Below, in pieces: positions 16,992 to 25,374 of a stretch of 61,265 nucleotides of DNA. The notes below the pieces were generated by a model. The model made no database searches. It was not told the origin of the DNA and saw only the letters and a program-made list of their open reading frames with translations. The position numbers and the translations under genes are program-made. How positions within the stretch are numbered: the stretch's first letter is position 1; each line of letters begins with the position of its first letter. The stretch spans positions 1 through 61,265 of the forward strand of contig NZ_JACSPY010000015.1 of the NCBI RefSeq assembly GCF_014836885.1. Reading direction: 5' to 3'. The DNA is from Brevibacterium gallinarum. GTDB taxonomy: Bacteria; Actinomycetota; Actinomycetes; Actinomycetales; Brevibacteriaceae.

Positions 16992-17372
16992 GTGCCCACC
17001 TACGCCTACCGCTGCACCGAGTGCTCCAACGCCTTCGACATCCATCAGGCGTTCACCGATGATGCGCTCACCGAATGCCCGCAGTGCCGGGGACGACTGC
17101 GGAAGGTCTTCGGCTCGATCGGCGTGAGCTTCAAGGGCTCGGGCTTCTACCGCAACGACCACGGCGCGACTGCCGGCAGCGGGTCGGCCAGCAGCGGCTC
17201 GGCGGGCTCGGCCGGTGGCGATTCCGGATCTTCCTCAGCTTCGTCTGCCGACTCCTCAGCCTCGTCTGCGGATTCCTCAGCTTCGTCCTCCAACAGTGTG
17301 GCCAGCACAGCCTCAGCCGGTGCATCGAGCAGCACCGCCTCGTCGAAGACGGCAGCGACCTCCGCGTCATGA
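16992..17372 (+). CDS. FmdB-family zinc-ribbon protein
   Basis: The 126-residue protein starts with GTG (read VPTYAYRCTECSNAFD). Two CxxC pairs, CTEC near residue 8 and CPQC near residue 35, form the zinc ribbon, and FKGSGFYRND closes the conserved domain near residue 55. The rest is a Ser/Ala tail in which a 24-bp DNA repeat (about 17229-17290) encodes SSASSADSSASSADSSASS-like sequence. The family's role is unclear; it has been linked to regulation of formamidase or methylamidase genes. A TATACT hexamer near 16951 may be its promoter -10. Confidence 0.85.
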   Translation: MPTYAYRCTECSNAFDIHQAFTDDALTECPQCRGRLRKVFGSIGVSFKGSGFYRNDHGATAGSGSASSGSAGSAGGDSGSSSASSADSSASSADSSASSSNSVASTASAGASSSTASSKTAATSAS

Positions 17373-17519
17373 CCACCGGCCGGGTCCTGGCTGCCTGGGC
17401 ATCTGCACTGGTCAGCGCGGCTGACATCCCCTGATGCGGTTGTGGATGGCAGACAGTTCGCTGTCCACAGCCTGCGCTGAGCTGCCTGCCGGGGTGTGCG
17501 CGCCGGTCAGACTCAGCGC

Positions 17520-18233
17520 ATGGTCCTCTCGCTTCTCACCCGCCTCACCCGGCAGCCAGCCAGCTCCCGCGAACCTCAAGCGAGTACCGCCTCGGCGGCG
17601 GTGCACGCCCGCACAGCTCTGAGGCGCCGCCGGATCCTCGGGGCGGCCGCACTGGCGGTGGCGACGATGCTGGCGGTGTGGCTGATCATCCCGCGCACCG
17701 GCGGGACGCACGTGCTCGTGGCCAGCAGCCAGATCAGCGCCGGCACCGAACTCACGGCAGCCGACGTGTCCCTCGTGCGCTTCCCACCGGACCTCGTGCC
17801 CGCCGGTGCGCTGACCGAGACCGCCGCCGTCGTCGGGGCGACGGCGACATCCGAGGTGGCGGCCGGGGCTGTGCTGACCGAGCACGCACTCCTGACCCCG
17901 CGTGCTGAGCCGCTGCCCGAGGGCATGGTCGCCCTGCCGGTGGAGGTCGGCGACGGCGCAGCAGCACAGGTGCTGCGCCCCGGGCACCATGTGCGGGTAT
18001 TCGCCGCCGGCACCGGCAGCGACCCTGCCGGGGACGACGGGGACCCGCTGACCGGGCTGCGGCGCGGCCCAGCGGTCGTCGAGGACGCGGTCGTCGAGTC
18101 GATCCAGCAGGCAGACGCCGGCAGCTCCCCGCTTGACCGTTCGACGGTCGTGGTGCTGCGGGTGCACTCCGATGAGGCGGCCGCGCTGGCCGATATCGCC
18201 GGCAGCGCACTGAGCTTCGCCGTGCTCAACTGA
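17520..18233 (+). CDS. SAF-domain protein (CpaB/RcpC-like)
   Basis: The 237-residue protein starts at ATG 17520. A basic N-terminus is followed by one membrane segment, RILGAAALAVATMLAVWLII, near residues 38-57. An SAF domain follows, with VLVASSQISAGTELTAADVS near residues 65-85 and the paired EVAAGAVLTEHALL. The C-terminal half resembles the periplasmic part of Flp pilus assembly protein CpaB/RcpC, VALPVEVGDGAAAQVLRPGH followed by VRVF. No pilus genes are nearby, so a role in pilus assembly is not shown. Short tandem repeats extend from its stop codon. Confidence 0.8.
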   Translation: MVLSLLTRLTRQPASSREPQASTASAAVHARTALRRRRILGAAALAVATMLAVWLIIPRTGGTHVLVASSQISAGTELTAADVSLVRFPPDLVPAGALTETAAVVGATATSEVAAGAVLTEHALLTPRAEPLPEGMVALPVEVGDGAAAQVLRPGHHVRVFAAGTGSDPAGDDGDPLTGLRRGPAVVEDAVVESIQQADAGSSPLDRSTVVVLRVHSDEAAALADIAGSALSFAVLN

Positions 18234-18292
18234 CCCGGCCGTGCAACTGACCCGGCCGTGCTCACCTGATACGGCCGTGCTCAGCTGACCCG
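18221..18292 (+). repeat. Tandem repeat of the SAF gene's 3' end
   Basis: Four units begin with CGTGC and contain CTGA: 18221-18239, 18240-18256, 18257-18275 and 18276-18292. The first overlaps the final codons and stop of the SAF gene (CTCAACTGA). Unit length alternates between 19 and 17 bp. The array repeats the stop-codon neighbourhood downstream of the gene. Confidence 0.7.
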
Positions 18293-18424
18293 CTGGTCAC
18301 GACTCTGTGCTGATGACAGGCCTGCAATCCGCGGCTCATATGAGCTCACCGGCTATGATCGGAACGTACACAGGGCAGCCGGTGAGCGCGTGCGTACGCG
18401 CAGGCTGCCAGGTCTGGAAAGGAC

Positions 18425-18931
18425 ATGACTATGCTCAAGGGCTTCAGAGACTTCATTCTGCGCGGCAACGTCATCGAACTGGCCACCGCAGTCATCATCG
18501 GCGGTGCCTTCACGGCCATCGTCACCGCGATCTCCGACAAGATCATCAACCCGCTCATCGCCGCCATCGGTTCGCCGGAGTCCCCGGCCCTGTCGTTCTA
18601 CCTGCGTGACGGTGTGGAGGCGACGAAAGTCGACATCGGTGCGGTCATCACCGCCTGCATCAACTTCCTCATCGTCGCTGCTGTGGTGTACTTCGTCATC
18701 ATCATGCCGATGAACAAGATCAACGAGCTACGCAAGCGCGGCGCCCCGGAAGACGAAGTCCCGCCGTCGAGCGAGGAGCTGCTCGCCGAGATCCGCGACC
18801 TCATCGCCCAGGGACAGCAGAACGTCGTGCCCGACCAGCGCTTCGTCGAAGGCGCCTCCGGCACCCCCGGTGTGCCCGGTGGTGCCCAGGACATGCCGAA
18901 CTCCGCAGGCGAGGGAGACCCGCGCCACTGA
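18425..18931 (+). CDS. mscL: Large-conductance mechanosensitive channel MscL
   Basis: The 168-residue protein has the MscL N-terminus MLKGFRDFILRGNVIELATA and the first pore helix AVIIGGAFTAIVTAISDKII. A second membrane segment, INFLIVAAVVYFVIIMPMNK, lies near residues 80-99, followed by the cytoplasmic helix EELLAEIRDLI. It releases solutes during hypo-osmotic shock. GGAAAGG precedes ATG 18425; a second ATG two codons later is also possible. The Gly/Pro/Asn-rich tail of about 40 residues is longer than usual. Confidence 0.95.
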   Translation: MTMLKGFRDFILRGNVIELATAVIIGGAFTAIVTAISDKIINPLIAAIGSPESPALSFYLRDGVEATKVDIGAVITACINFLIVAAVVYFVIIMPMNKINELRKRGAPEDEVPPSSEELLAEIRDLIAQGQQNVVPDQRFVEGASGTPGVPGGAQDMPNSAGEGDPRH

Positions 18932-18972
18932 CATGCCGCCCAGCACGCGCCTCAGCGTGTGAACAGGCCGCA

Positions 18973-19008
18973 GGGGCCGGGAGGATCGCGGTGATCCTCC
19001 CGGCCCCT
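18973..19008 (+). terminator. Hairpin terminator after mscL
   Basis: GGGGCCGGGAGGATC and GATCCTCCCGGCCCC form a 15-bp perfect stem around CGCGGT-type loop bases, about 40 bp after the mscL stop. Confidence 0.75.
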
Positions 19009-19064
19009 CGCATGTCCCCACCAGCCGCTGAGATGCCCGGCTGTCATCGTCGGGTGCGCCCGGC

Positions 19065-19070
19065 TACTCT
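19065..19070 (+). promoter_or_regulatory. -10 element of a leaderless promoter (DedA-type gene)
   Basis: TACTCT ends 7 nt before ATG 19078. Confidence 0.45.
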
Positions 19071-19077
19071 TGACGCC

Positions 19078-19896
19078 ATGACCGACGAGCAGCACCCGCT
19101 CCCCCACCACCGCCGTGAGCCCGAGACCGAGGCACCGACTGCGGACCCGCAGAACCGCGCTGCGGCACCCCCAGCCCAGCCGCAGTCGTTCAAGGACCTC
19201 GCCCCGTGGGAGGGCGAGGCCACGATCGTCGACAAGCTCCTGCTCGTCGGCGTGTTCGGTGTGCCGCTGTTCTACCTCGCGCTGCTGCCCTTCCGCCCGC
19301 AGCTCATCGCCAGCCATCCGGTGCTGCTGGAGTTCCTCACCGGCGCGAAGTCCGCGATCGTCGGCGCCGGCGCCTATGCCGGGATCGGCGAACTGCCGCT
19401 GACCCTCGTGTTCATCGCAGGCCTGGTCGGCATGGCGAAGTTCGACTGGATGTTCTGGCTGGCCGGCCGCCGCTGGGGTGACGGCGCGGTCAACCTCTTC
19501 GCCCAGTCCGAACGCCAGCGCAGGCGCTTCCGGCAGCTGAAGAACCTGCCGGCCTGGCTGCTGTTCATCTTCGTCTTCATCTCCCGAGTCCCCGGCATCC
19601 CCGGCACCATCGTGTGGCTGGTCGCCGGATACTCCCGGATGTCGCTGCCGCTGTTCCTCACCGCCCAGATCTCCGGAGCCGCAGTCATGACCGCGGTCTG
19701 GACCGCGCTGGGCTACAGCCTCGGGCAGGCCGCCGTCGACGTCATCCAGGTCATCGACCGCTACGCCATGTGGATCTCCCTGGCGATCATCGTCGGCATC
19801 GTCGTGTGGTCGACGGCCAAGAGCGTGCGCACCGAATCCAAGCGCGCCAAAGCAGCCGGTGACACGGAGGACTCCACAGCTGAGAATCAGCGCTGA
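19078..19896 (+). CDS. DedA-like (VTT/SNARE-associated domain) membrane protein
   Basis: The protein is 272 residues from ATG 19078; an in-frame extension upstream lies inside the mscL terminator. A hydrophilic N-terminus of about 50 residues is followed by several membrane segments. The core resembles DedA proteins: FDWMFWLAGRRWGDGAVNLF, then SRVPGIPGTIVWLVAGYSRM near residues 165-185. DedA proteins are membrane proteins linked to lipid scrambling and proton homeostasis. The call rests on this motif layout and is moderate. Downstream is a separate VOC-domain gene. Confidence 0.7.
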   Translation: MTDEQHPLPHHRREPETEAPTADPQNRAAAPPAQPQSFKDLAPWEGEATIVDKLLLVGVFGVPLFYLALLPFRPQLIASHPVLLEFLTGAKSAIVGAGAYAGIGELPLTLVFIAGLVGMAKFDWMFWLAGRRWGDGAVNLFAQSERQRRRFRQLKNLPAWLLFIFVFISRVPGIPGTIVWLVAGYSRMSLPLFLTAQISGAAVMTAVWTALGYSLGQAAVDVIQVIDRYAMWISLAIIVGIVVWSTAKSVRTESKRAKAAGDTEDSTAENQR

Positions 19897-19991
19897 GTCC
19901 GGCCGATCTCCTTTCGCCGGTGAGCCCCCGGCAGTAACTTGAACGGGCGCGGCCAGCTCCCGCCGGCCAGCGCACCCATGAGGAGACTGCT

Positions 19992-20798
19992 ATGACCACC
20001 TCAACCGGCCGGCCCATCTGGATCGACCACACCCATCAGAACCCCGCGGCGATGCGCGAGATCTACTCCGACCTGTTCGGCTGGACGTTCAGCGACCAGG
20101 GTCCGGACTTCGGCCACTACACCATCGCCTCCAACGCAGAAGGCCACCCGGTCGCCGGCTTCATGCAGGCGATGGCACCCGACGGCACGCCCGATGCGCA
20201 GATGCCGACAAGCTGGACGATCTACTTCCACACCGACGACATCGACACTGCCGCCCGCACCGCCGGACAGTCCGGCGGCACCGTCATCGTCGAGCCGATG
20301 CCGGTCGGTGAGCTCGGTTCGATGGCCGTGCTCGCCGACCCCGACGGGGCCGTCTTCGGCCTGTGGCAGCCGGCAGACTTCGCCGGCTTCGAGCACCTCG
20401 CCGGCGGGGCCTCCGGCGCCGGCACCCCGGTCACGGCCGGGCTGCCGGTGTGGTTCGAGCTCATGAGCGCCCGCTACCACGACGCGCTGTCGTTCTACGC
20501 CACGGTGCTCGGCTGGCAGCCGACCCCCTTCGGGGAGTCCTCCCCTGCCGCATACTGCACGAATCACCCGGACGAGCAGGCCACCGCCGGGCTGTGCGAT
20601 GCCGCCGAGTGGTTCGAGAAGTCGATGTGGCGCGTGTACTTCACCACCGACGACGTCGACAGCACCGCCGAGCGGCTCACGGCTGCCGGCGGGCAGGTGC
20701 TCGACGGCCCGATGGACACCCCCTTCGGCCGGCTGGCGACGGTGACGGACCCGGAGGGGGCGACCTTCCAGCTCAACCGGCCACCGCAGATGGGCTGA
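19992..20798 (+). CDS. Two-domain VOC (glyoxalase/bleomycin-resistance) protein
   Basis: The 268-residue protein is made of two VOC repeats. The first opens with PIWIDHTHQNPAAMREIYSD and the second with PVWFELMSARYHDALSFYAT. Each ends in a PDGAVFGLWQP- or PEGATFQLNRP-type strand. GAGGAG precedes ATG 19992. VOC proteins are metal-dependent enzymes or binding proteins of varied function; no specific reaction can be given. Two-domain forms of this type are common in actinobacteria. Confidence 0.85.
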   Translation: MTTSTGRPIWIDHTHQNPAAMREIYSDLFGWTFSDQGPDFGHYTIASNAEGHPVAGFMQAMAPDGTPDAQMPTSWTIYFHTDDIDTAARTAGQSGGTVIVEPMPVGELGSMAVLADPDGAVFGLWQPADFAGFEHLAGGASGAGTPVTAGLPVWFELMSARYHDALSFYATVLGWQPTPFGESSPAAYCTNHPDEQATAGLCDAAEWFEKSMWRVYFTTDDVDSTAERLTAAGGQVLDGPMDTPFGRLATVTDPEGATFQLNRPPQMG

Positions 20799-20817
20799 GC
20801 GACCGGCCTGCCGCCGC

Positions 20818-20823
20818 TAGACT
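20818..20823 (+). promoter_or_regulatory. -10 element of a leaderless promoter (threonine dehydratase-like gene)
   Basis: TAGACT ends 7 nt before ATG 20831. Confidence 0.5.
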
Positions 20824-20830
20824 GGCCGGC

Positions 20831-21802
20831 ATGTCGATCGTTCCCACGCGCGACGAGATCACCGCCGCGCATTCGCTCATCAGCAGCCGCATCCGCCGCA
20901 CCCCGCTGCTCGACATCACCCTGCCCCACGGCACGCCGGCAACACTCAAACTCGAGCTCTTCCAGCACACCGGCAGCTTCAAGCCCCGCGGTGCCTTCAC
21001 CGGTGCGCTCACCGCCGCTGAGCCGCCGAAGACCCTGGTGGCCGCCTCCGGCGGCAATCATGGTCTGGCCGTCGCGCATGTCGCCTCCCAGCTCGGCATC
21101 CCGGCACGCATCTTCGTCCCCTCAACCGCCCCTCAGGCGAAGGTCTCCCGGCTTGAGGCGATGGGCGCTGAGGTCACCATCACCGGTGATGTCTACGCTG
21201 ATGCGTTCGCCGCCAGCCAGGAGGCCGCCGCGCAGCCCGGCGCACTGGCCCTGCACGCCTACGACTCCCCGGCCACCGTCACCGGCCAGGGCACCCTCGG
21301 TGCGGAACTCGACGCACAGCTGCGCAGCCGCACCGGTGAGCAGCACAGCACCGCAGCCGAGGCGAAGGTCCCGACGGTGCTCGTGGCCACCGGCGGCGGT
21401 GGTCTCGTCGGCGGGATCTCCGCCTGGTTCGGCTCCGCCGCACACGTCGTGCCGGTCGAACCGGAGACCTGCGCTGCCCTGCACACGGCGCTTAGGAACG
21501 GCGAGCGCACACCGATCACTCCCAGCGGGGTGGCTGCCGATTCGCTCGGGGCGAGCACGATCGGTGAGATCTGCTTCGCTATCGCCTGCCGCAACGCGCT
21601 GCAGCCGGTGCTTGTCTCCGATGCTGCGATCCGTGAGGCCCGCACGTGGCTGTGGCGCCAGACCCGCATCGCAGCCGAACCCGGTGGGGCCGCGGCACTG
21701 GCCGCGCTGCTCTCGGGCGCCTACCAGCCGGCACCAGGTGAGCAGGTCACCGTCGTCGTCTGCGGTGCGAACGCAGACCCGTCTGACCTGCCCCTAGACT
21801 GA
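20831..21802 (+). CDS. Threonine dehydratase-like PLP enzyme
   Basis: The 323-residue fold-type II PLP enzyme has the lysine motif HTGSFKPRGAF near residue 45, ASGGNHGLAVAHVA near residue 75, and the phosphate-binding glycine loop VATGGGGLVGGIS near residue 185. It lacks the C-terminal ACT-like regulatory domain of biosynthetic IlvA, so it resembles catabolic threonine/serine dehydratases or serine racemase-type enzymes. ATG 20831 lies 7 nt after TAGACT, suggesting leaderless translation. The stop is 4 bp before the GTG of the downstream MFS gene. Confidence 0.85.
   Translation: MSIVPTRDEITAAHSLISSRIRRTPLLDITLPHGTPATLKLELFQHTGSFKPRGAFTGALTAAEPPKTLVAASGGNHGLAVAHVASQLGIPARIFVPSTAPQAKVSRLEAMGAEVTITGDVYADAFAASQEAAAQPGALALHAYDSPATVTGQGTLGAELDAQLRSRTGEQHSTAAEAKVPTVLVATGGGGLVGGISAWFGSAAHVVPVEPETCAALHTALRNGERTPITPSGVAADSLGASTIGEICFAIACRNALQPVLVSDAAIREARTWLWRQTRIAAEPGGAAALAALLSGAYQPAPGEQVTVVVCGANADPSDLPLD
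21795..21800 (+). promoter_or_regulatory. -10 element of a leaderless promoter (MFS gene)
   Basis: TAGACT ends 6 nt before GTG 21807 and lies inside the last codons of the upstream gene. Confidence 0.45.
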
Positions 21803-21806
21803 GGCA

Positions 21807-23087
21807 GTGGCTCTCAAGGATCTGCTGGCCGATACCCGGCCGCTGCGCACACCGACGTTCCGGCGGCTGTGGTCGGCGAACATCGTCACCGTCATCGGTG
21901 CACAGGTCACGATCGTCGCCATCCCCGCCCAGCTGTATGCCCTGACCGGGCAGTCGAGCTATGTCGGCTTGGCTGGACTGTTCGGGCTCATCCCGCTGGT
22001 GATATTCGGCCTCTACGGCGGTGCCCTGGCCGATGTCATGGACCGGCGGATCCTCATGCTCGGCTCCGGCTGCGGCCTGGTGGCGGCCAGCTTCGGGCTC
22101 TTCCTGCTCTCGGCTCTCGGGTCGACGAATGTGTGGCTGCTGCTGAGCGTCTATGCGCTCCAGCAGATGTTCTTCGCGCTCAATCAGCCGGCCCGCAGCG
22201 CGATCCTGCCGGCAATCCTGCCCGGTGACCAACTGCCGGCAGCCAATGCGCTCAACATGACGCTCATGACCTTCGGCGCAGTCGTCGGCCCGCTGGTCGG
22301 CGGGATGCTCATCCCGGTCATCGGCTTCTCCTTCCTCTACCTCTTCGATGCCGTAGCGCTGCTCGTGTCCGTGTGGGCGATCTGGCGGCTGCCGTCCCTG
22401 CCGCCGCAGCGCGCAGGCGAGGCGGCAGGCGCGAGCAGGCGCCGTGCGGGAGTGCGCAGCGTCGTCGACGGCTTCGCCTATCTCATCACCGCCCCGGTGC
22501 TGCTCATGAGCTTCGTCGTCGACATCATCGCGATGGTCTTCGGGATGCCCAGGGCGCTGTTCCCGCAGATCGCCCACGAGACGTTCGACGGGCCCAGCTC
22601 CGGCGGGTTCGTCTTCGCGCTGCTCTCCGCCGCGATCCCCTTCGGTGCGCTGCTCGGCGGGATCTTCTCCGGCTGGGTCTCACGCGTCAACCGGCAGGGC
22701 CGGGCGGTCGTCATCTGCATCCTCGTGTGGGGTGCGGCGATGACCGGGTTCGGGCTGGTCCTGCCAGCGGCCGGGAACTGGTGGATGCTCGCCCTCATCG
22801 GCGCCGTCGTATTCCTGGCCATCGGCGGTGTCGCCGATGTCGTCTCGGCCGCCTTCCGCATGACGATCCTGCAGCAGGCCGCCGATGACGCGGTCCGCGG
22901 ACGGCTGCAGGGCGTCTTCATCGTCGTGGTCGCCGGCGGCCCGCGCATCGCTGATGTGCTGCACGGCTACGTCGCCACCGGCATCGGCACCACCTGGGCG
23001 ACCGCCGGTGGCGGCGTTCTCGTCATCATCGGCGTGCTCATCGCTGCGGCAGCCGCACCGAGCTTCATGCGCTACCGCGTCCGCTAG
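21807..23087 (+). CDS. MFS transporter (MFS_3/enterobactin-exporter type)
   Basis: The 426-residue protein starts with GTG. It has 12 hydrophobic segments, with TPTFRRLWSANIVTVIGAQV at the N-terminus, GGALADVMDRRILMLGSG as the loop 2-3 signature, and ALNQPARSAILPAILPGDQL before the fourth helix. This is the pattern of MFS_3-type exporters. The substrate is unknown. Its 3' end overlaps the convergent recQ gene by 4 bp. Confidence 0.88.
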   Translation: MALKDLLADTRPLRTPTFRRLWSANIVTVIGAQVTIVAIPAQLYALTGQSSYVGLAGLFGLIPLVIFGLYGGALADVMDRRILMLGSGCGLVAASFGLFLLSALGSTNVWLLLSVYALQQMFFALNQPARSAILPAILPGDQLPAANALNMTLMTFGAVVGPLVGGMLIPVIGFSFLYLFDAVALLVSVWAIWRLPSLPPQRAGEAAGASRRRAGVRSVVDGFAYLITAPVLLMSFVVDIIAMVFGMPRALFPQIAHETFDGPSSGGFVFALLSAAIPFGALLGGIFSGWVSRVNRQGRAVVICILVWGAAMTGFGLVLPAAGNWWMLALIGAVVFLAIGGVADVVSAAFRMTILQQAADDAVRGRLQGVFIVVVAGGPRIADVLHGYVATGIGTTWATAGGGVLVIIGVLIAAAAAPSFMRYRVR

Positions 23088-25222
23088 GCCTGCTGGGCAG
23101 CCGCGAACGGCAGCACGGCGGCTGCGCCTGCCTGCAGCAGTTGGCGGGCGAGGACCGTCATCGTCCAGCGGGAGACGATGAGCGCATCGACGAGCAGCAC
23201 CGTCTTCCCGTTCACGGCAGCGGCCTGCTCGTCTGCCAGCCGGAACGCCCCGGCGAGGTTCCTGACCCGGAACGCGGAGTTGACGTCAGGGGAGCCGGGG
23301 TCGCGCAGCAGCTCGAACTCACCGATGTCCTGCATCTGGCCGACCGTGGCGAGCCCGGCTGCCAGGGAGCGGGTGAAGACCGGCCGCAGCGTGTTCGGCA
23401 CCGAGATCACCACCTCGGGCCGGGACTGCCAGTCCCAGTCGGTAAGCACCGTCACCGCAGCCTGGCCGATCGCCTCGGGCACCGGAGCGTCTGCCTGCCC
23501 GGTGCTGAAGGTCTCGGCCAGGCGCTGGCCGATTCCCAGGTCGGTGAGCCGGGCGATGACCCGTCCTTCGGCCGGCCGCTGCGCCGGGGCGATCTTGCCG
23601 CGCAGTTCGATGCCGAGGCGGTCGAGGCCGGTCGGCCATTGGGCGCGCGGGGCGACCGGCAGTCCGACGCCTGCCAGCTGGCTGCCGGCAGACTGCAGAC
23701 CGGAGTCGCTGACCTCGGTGGAGAACCACGGGCCGGCGCAGTTGTCGCAGCGGCCGCAGTCACCGGTCGTGTCGTCGTCGAGCTGGCCGGTGAGATAGCG
23801 CATCCGGCACATCTGCGTGCGCTCGTACTCCCGCATCGCATCGGCCTCACGGGTGCGTGTGGCCGCGACTGCGGCGTAGCGCTGGGCGTCGTAGGTCCAG
23901 CCGGCCCCGGTGGTGACGAATCCGCCGCGCACTCGGTCGACGGCCCCGTCGACCTGCAGGATCTTGAGCAGCAGCTCGAGCCTCGCCCGCTTCTCCCCCA
24001 CGACGGTCTCAAGCGCCGGAATCGACATCGGCTCCTCGGCGCTGAGGCTGGCCAGCACCGCGGCGGCGGTCTGCTCATCGGGCATCGATGCGGTGGCGAA
24101 GTACTCCCAGATCCGTTCGTCCTCCGGCCCGGGCATGAGCAGCACATCAGCTGACTCGGTTGCGCGCCCGGCACGGCCGACCTGCTGGTAGTACGCCACT
24201 GGTGAGGACGGGGCGCCGAAGTGGATGACGAACCCCAGATCCGGTTTGTCGAAGCCCATCCCCAGCGCCGAGGTCGCCACAAGCGCCTTGACCTCATTGG
24301 CTTTGAGCGCAGCCTCCATGCCGGCCCGCTCATCGGCATCGGCGGCGCCGGTGTAGGCGGCGACATTCCAGCCGGCCTGCGTGAGCGCCCGCGCAGCATC
24401 CTGGGCGGCGGCGACGGTGAGCGTGTAGATGATGCCCGAGCCGCTGAACTCGCCCAGGTGCTCGCACAGCCAGGCGAGCCGGCGAGCCGGTTCGGACTTC
24501 TCCATCACGCCCAGGCGCAGGGAGTCGCGGGCGAGCTGACCGCGGATGACGAGCGCATCGTGGCCGAGCTGCTCGGCGACATCGTCGACGACCCGCGAGT
24601 TCGCTGTCGCGGTTGTCGCCAGCACCGGAATCGACTCGGGCAGCTCAGCGAGGATCGACCCGATGCGCCGGTAGTCGGGCCGGAAGTCGTGCCCCCAGTC
24701 GGAGATGCAGTGGGCTTCGTCGATGACGATCATCCCGAGATCAGCCATGAGCCCCGGCAGCACCTCGGAGCGGAAGGACGGGTTGGCCAGCCGTTCGGGA
24801 GAGATGAGCAGCACGTCGACGGCACCGGCGGCCAGGTCGGTGCGCACCTGGTCCCACGCCTCGGCGTTGGACGAATTCATCGTCACCGCGCGCACGCCGG
24901 CGCGTTCGGCGGCTGCGACCTGGTCGCGCATGAGCGCCAGCAGCGGGGAGATGATGAGTGAGGGCCCGCGGCCGGCCCGGCGCAGCAGGGTCGCGGCGAC
25001 GAAGTAGACGGCTGATTTGCCCCAGCCGGTGCGCTGGACGACGAGTGCGCGCCGGTGCTGGGCGACCAGCGCTGCGATCGCCTCGAACTGGCCGGGATGG
25101 AACTGCGCGTCAGCCCGGCCGGTGAGCTCGCGCAGCACTTCCAGGGCGGCCGCGTGCAGCTGCGGGTCGGGGGCCGCCGCCGAGGCGGGGGCTGGCTGGG
25201 GTGCAGATGCGTCAGTGCTCAT
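23084..25222 (-). CDS. RecQ-family ATP-dependent DNA helicase with C-terminal PRTase-like domain
   Basis: The protein is 712 residues from ATG 25222. Motifs in order: Q-like FHPGQFEAIAALV near residue 45, Walker A RTGWGKSAVYF near 65, the DEAH box VIDEAHCISDWGHDFRP near 165, motif VI YQQVGRAGRATES near 345, and a Cys-rich zinc element CRMRY...CGRCDNC near 475-500. No HRDC domain is seen. A C-terminal segment, VLLVDALIVSRWTMTVLARQ, resembles a phosphoribosyltransferase loop. The canonical VDD is VDA here, so PRPP binding is doubtful. This RecQ layout is common in actinobacteria. It unwinds DNA during repair. Confidence 0.9.
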   Translation of the reverse strand: MSTDASAPQPAPASAAAPDPQLHAAALEVLRELTGRADAQFHPGQFEAIAALVAQHRRALVVQRTGWGKSAVYFVAATLLRRAGRGPSLIISPLLALMRDQVAAAERAGVRAVTMNSSNAEAWDQVRTDLAAGAVDVLLISPERLANPSFRSEVLPGLMADLGMIVIDEAHCISDWGHDFRPDYRRIGSILAELPESIPVLATTATANSRVVDDVAEQLGHDALVIRGQLARDSLRLGVMEKSEPARRLAWLCEHLGEFSGSGIIYTLTVAAAQDAARALTQAGWNVAAYTGAADADERAGMEAALKANEVKALVATSALGMGFDKPDLGFVIHFGAPSSPVAYYQQVGRAGRATESADVLLMPGPEDERIWEYFATASMPDEQTAAAVLASLSAEEPMSIPALETVVGEKRARLELLLKILQVDGAVDRVRGGFVTTGAGWTYDAQRYAAVAATRTREADAMREYERTQMCRMRYLTGQLDDDTTGDCGRCDNCAGPWFSTEVSDSGLQSAGSQLAGVGLPVAPRAQWPTGLDRLGIELRGKIAPAQRPAEGRVIARLTDLGIGQRLAETFSTGQADAPVPEAIGQAAVTVLTDWDWQSRPEVVISVPNTLRPVFTRSLAAGLATVGQMQDIGEFELLRDPGSPDVNSAFRVRNLAGAFRLADEQAAAVNGKTVLLVDALIVSRWTMTVLARQLLQAGAAAVLPFAAAQQA

Positions 25223-25374
25223 GTTCCCGAGTCTAGGCACACCCACGGACGTCGCCGGCACCTCACCGTGTGACCAGGAACGATGTCCCGCCAGTCGGCT
25301 GGATGGGGCGGTGTCCGTCCCACTCCGTATGATGGTCTGCGATACCGGTTCCCGTCCCCTGCCAGGAGGCTGTC

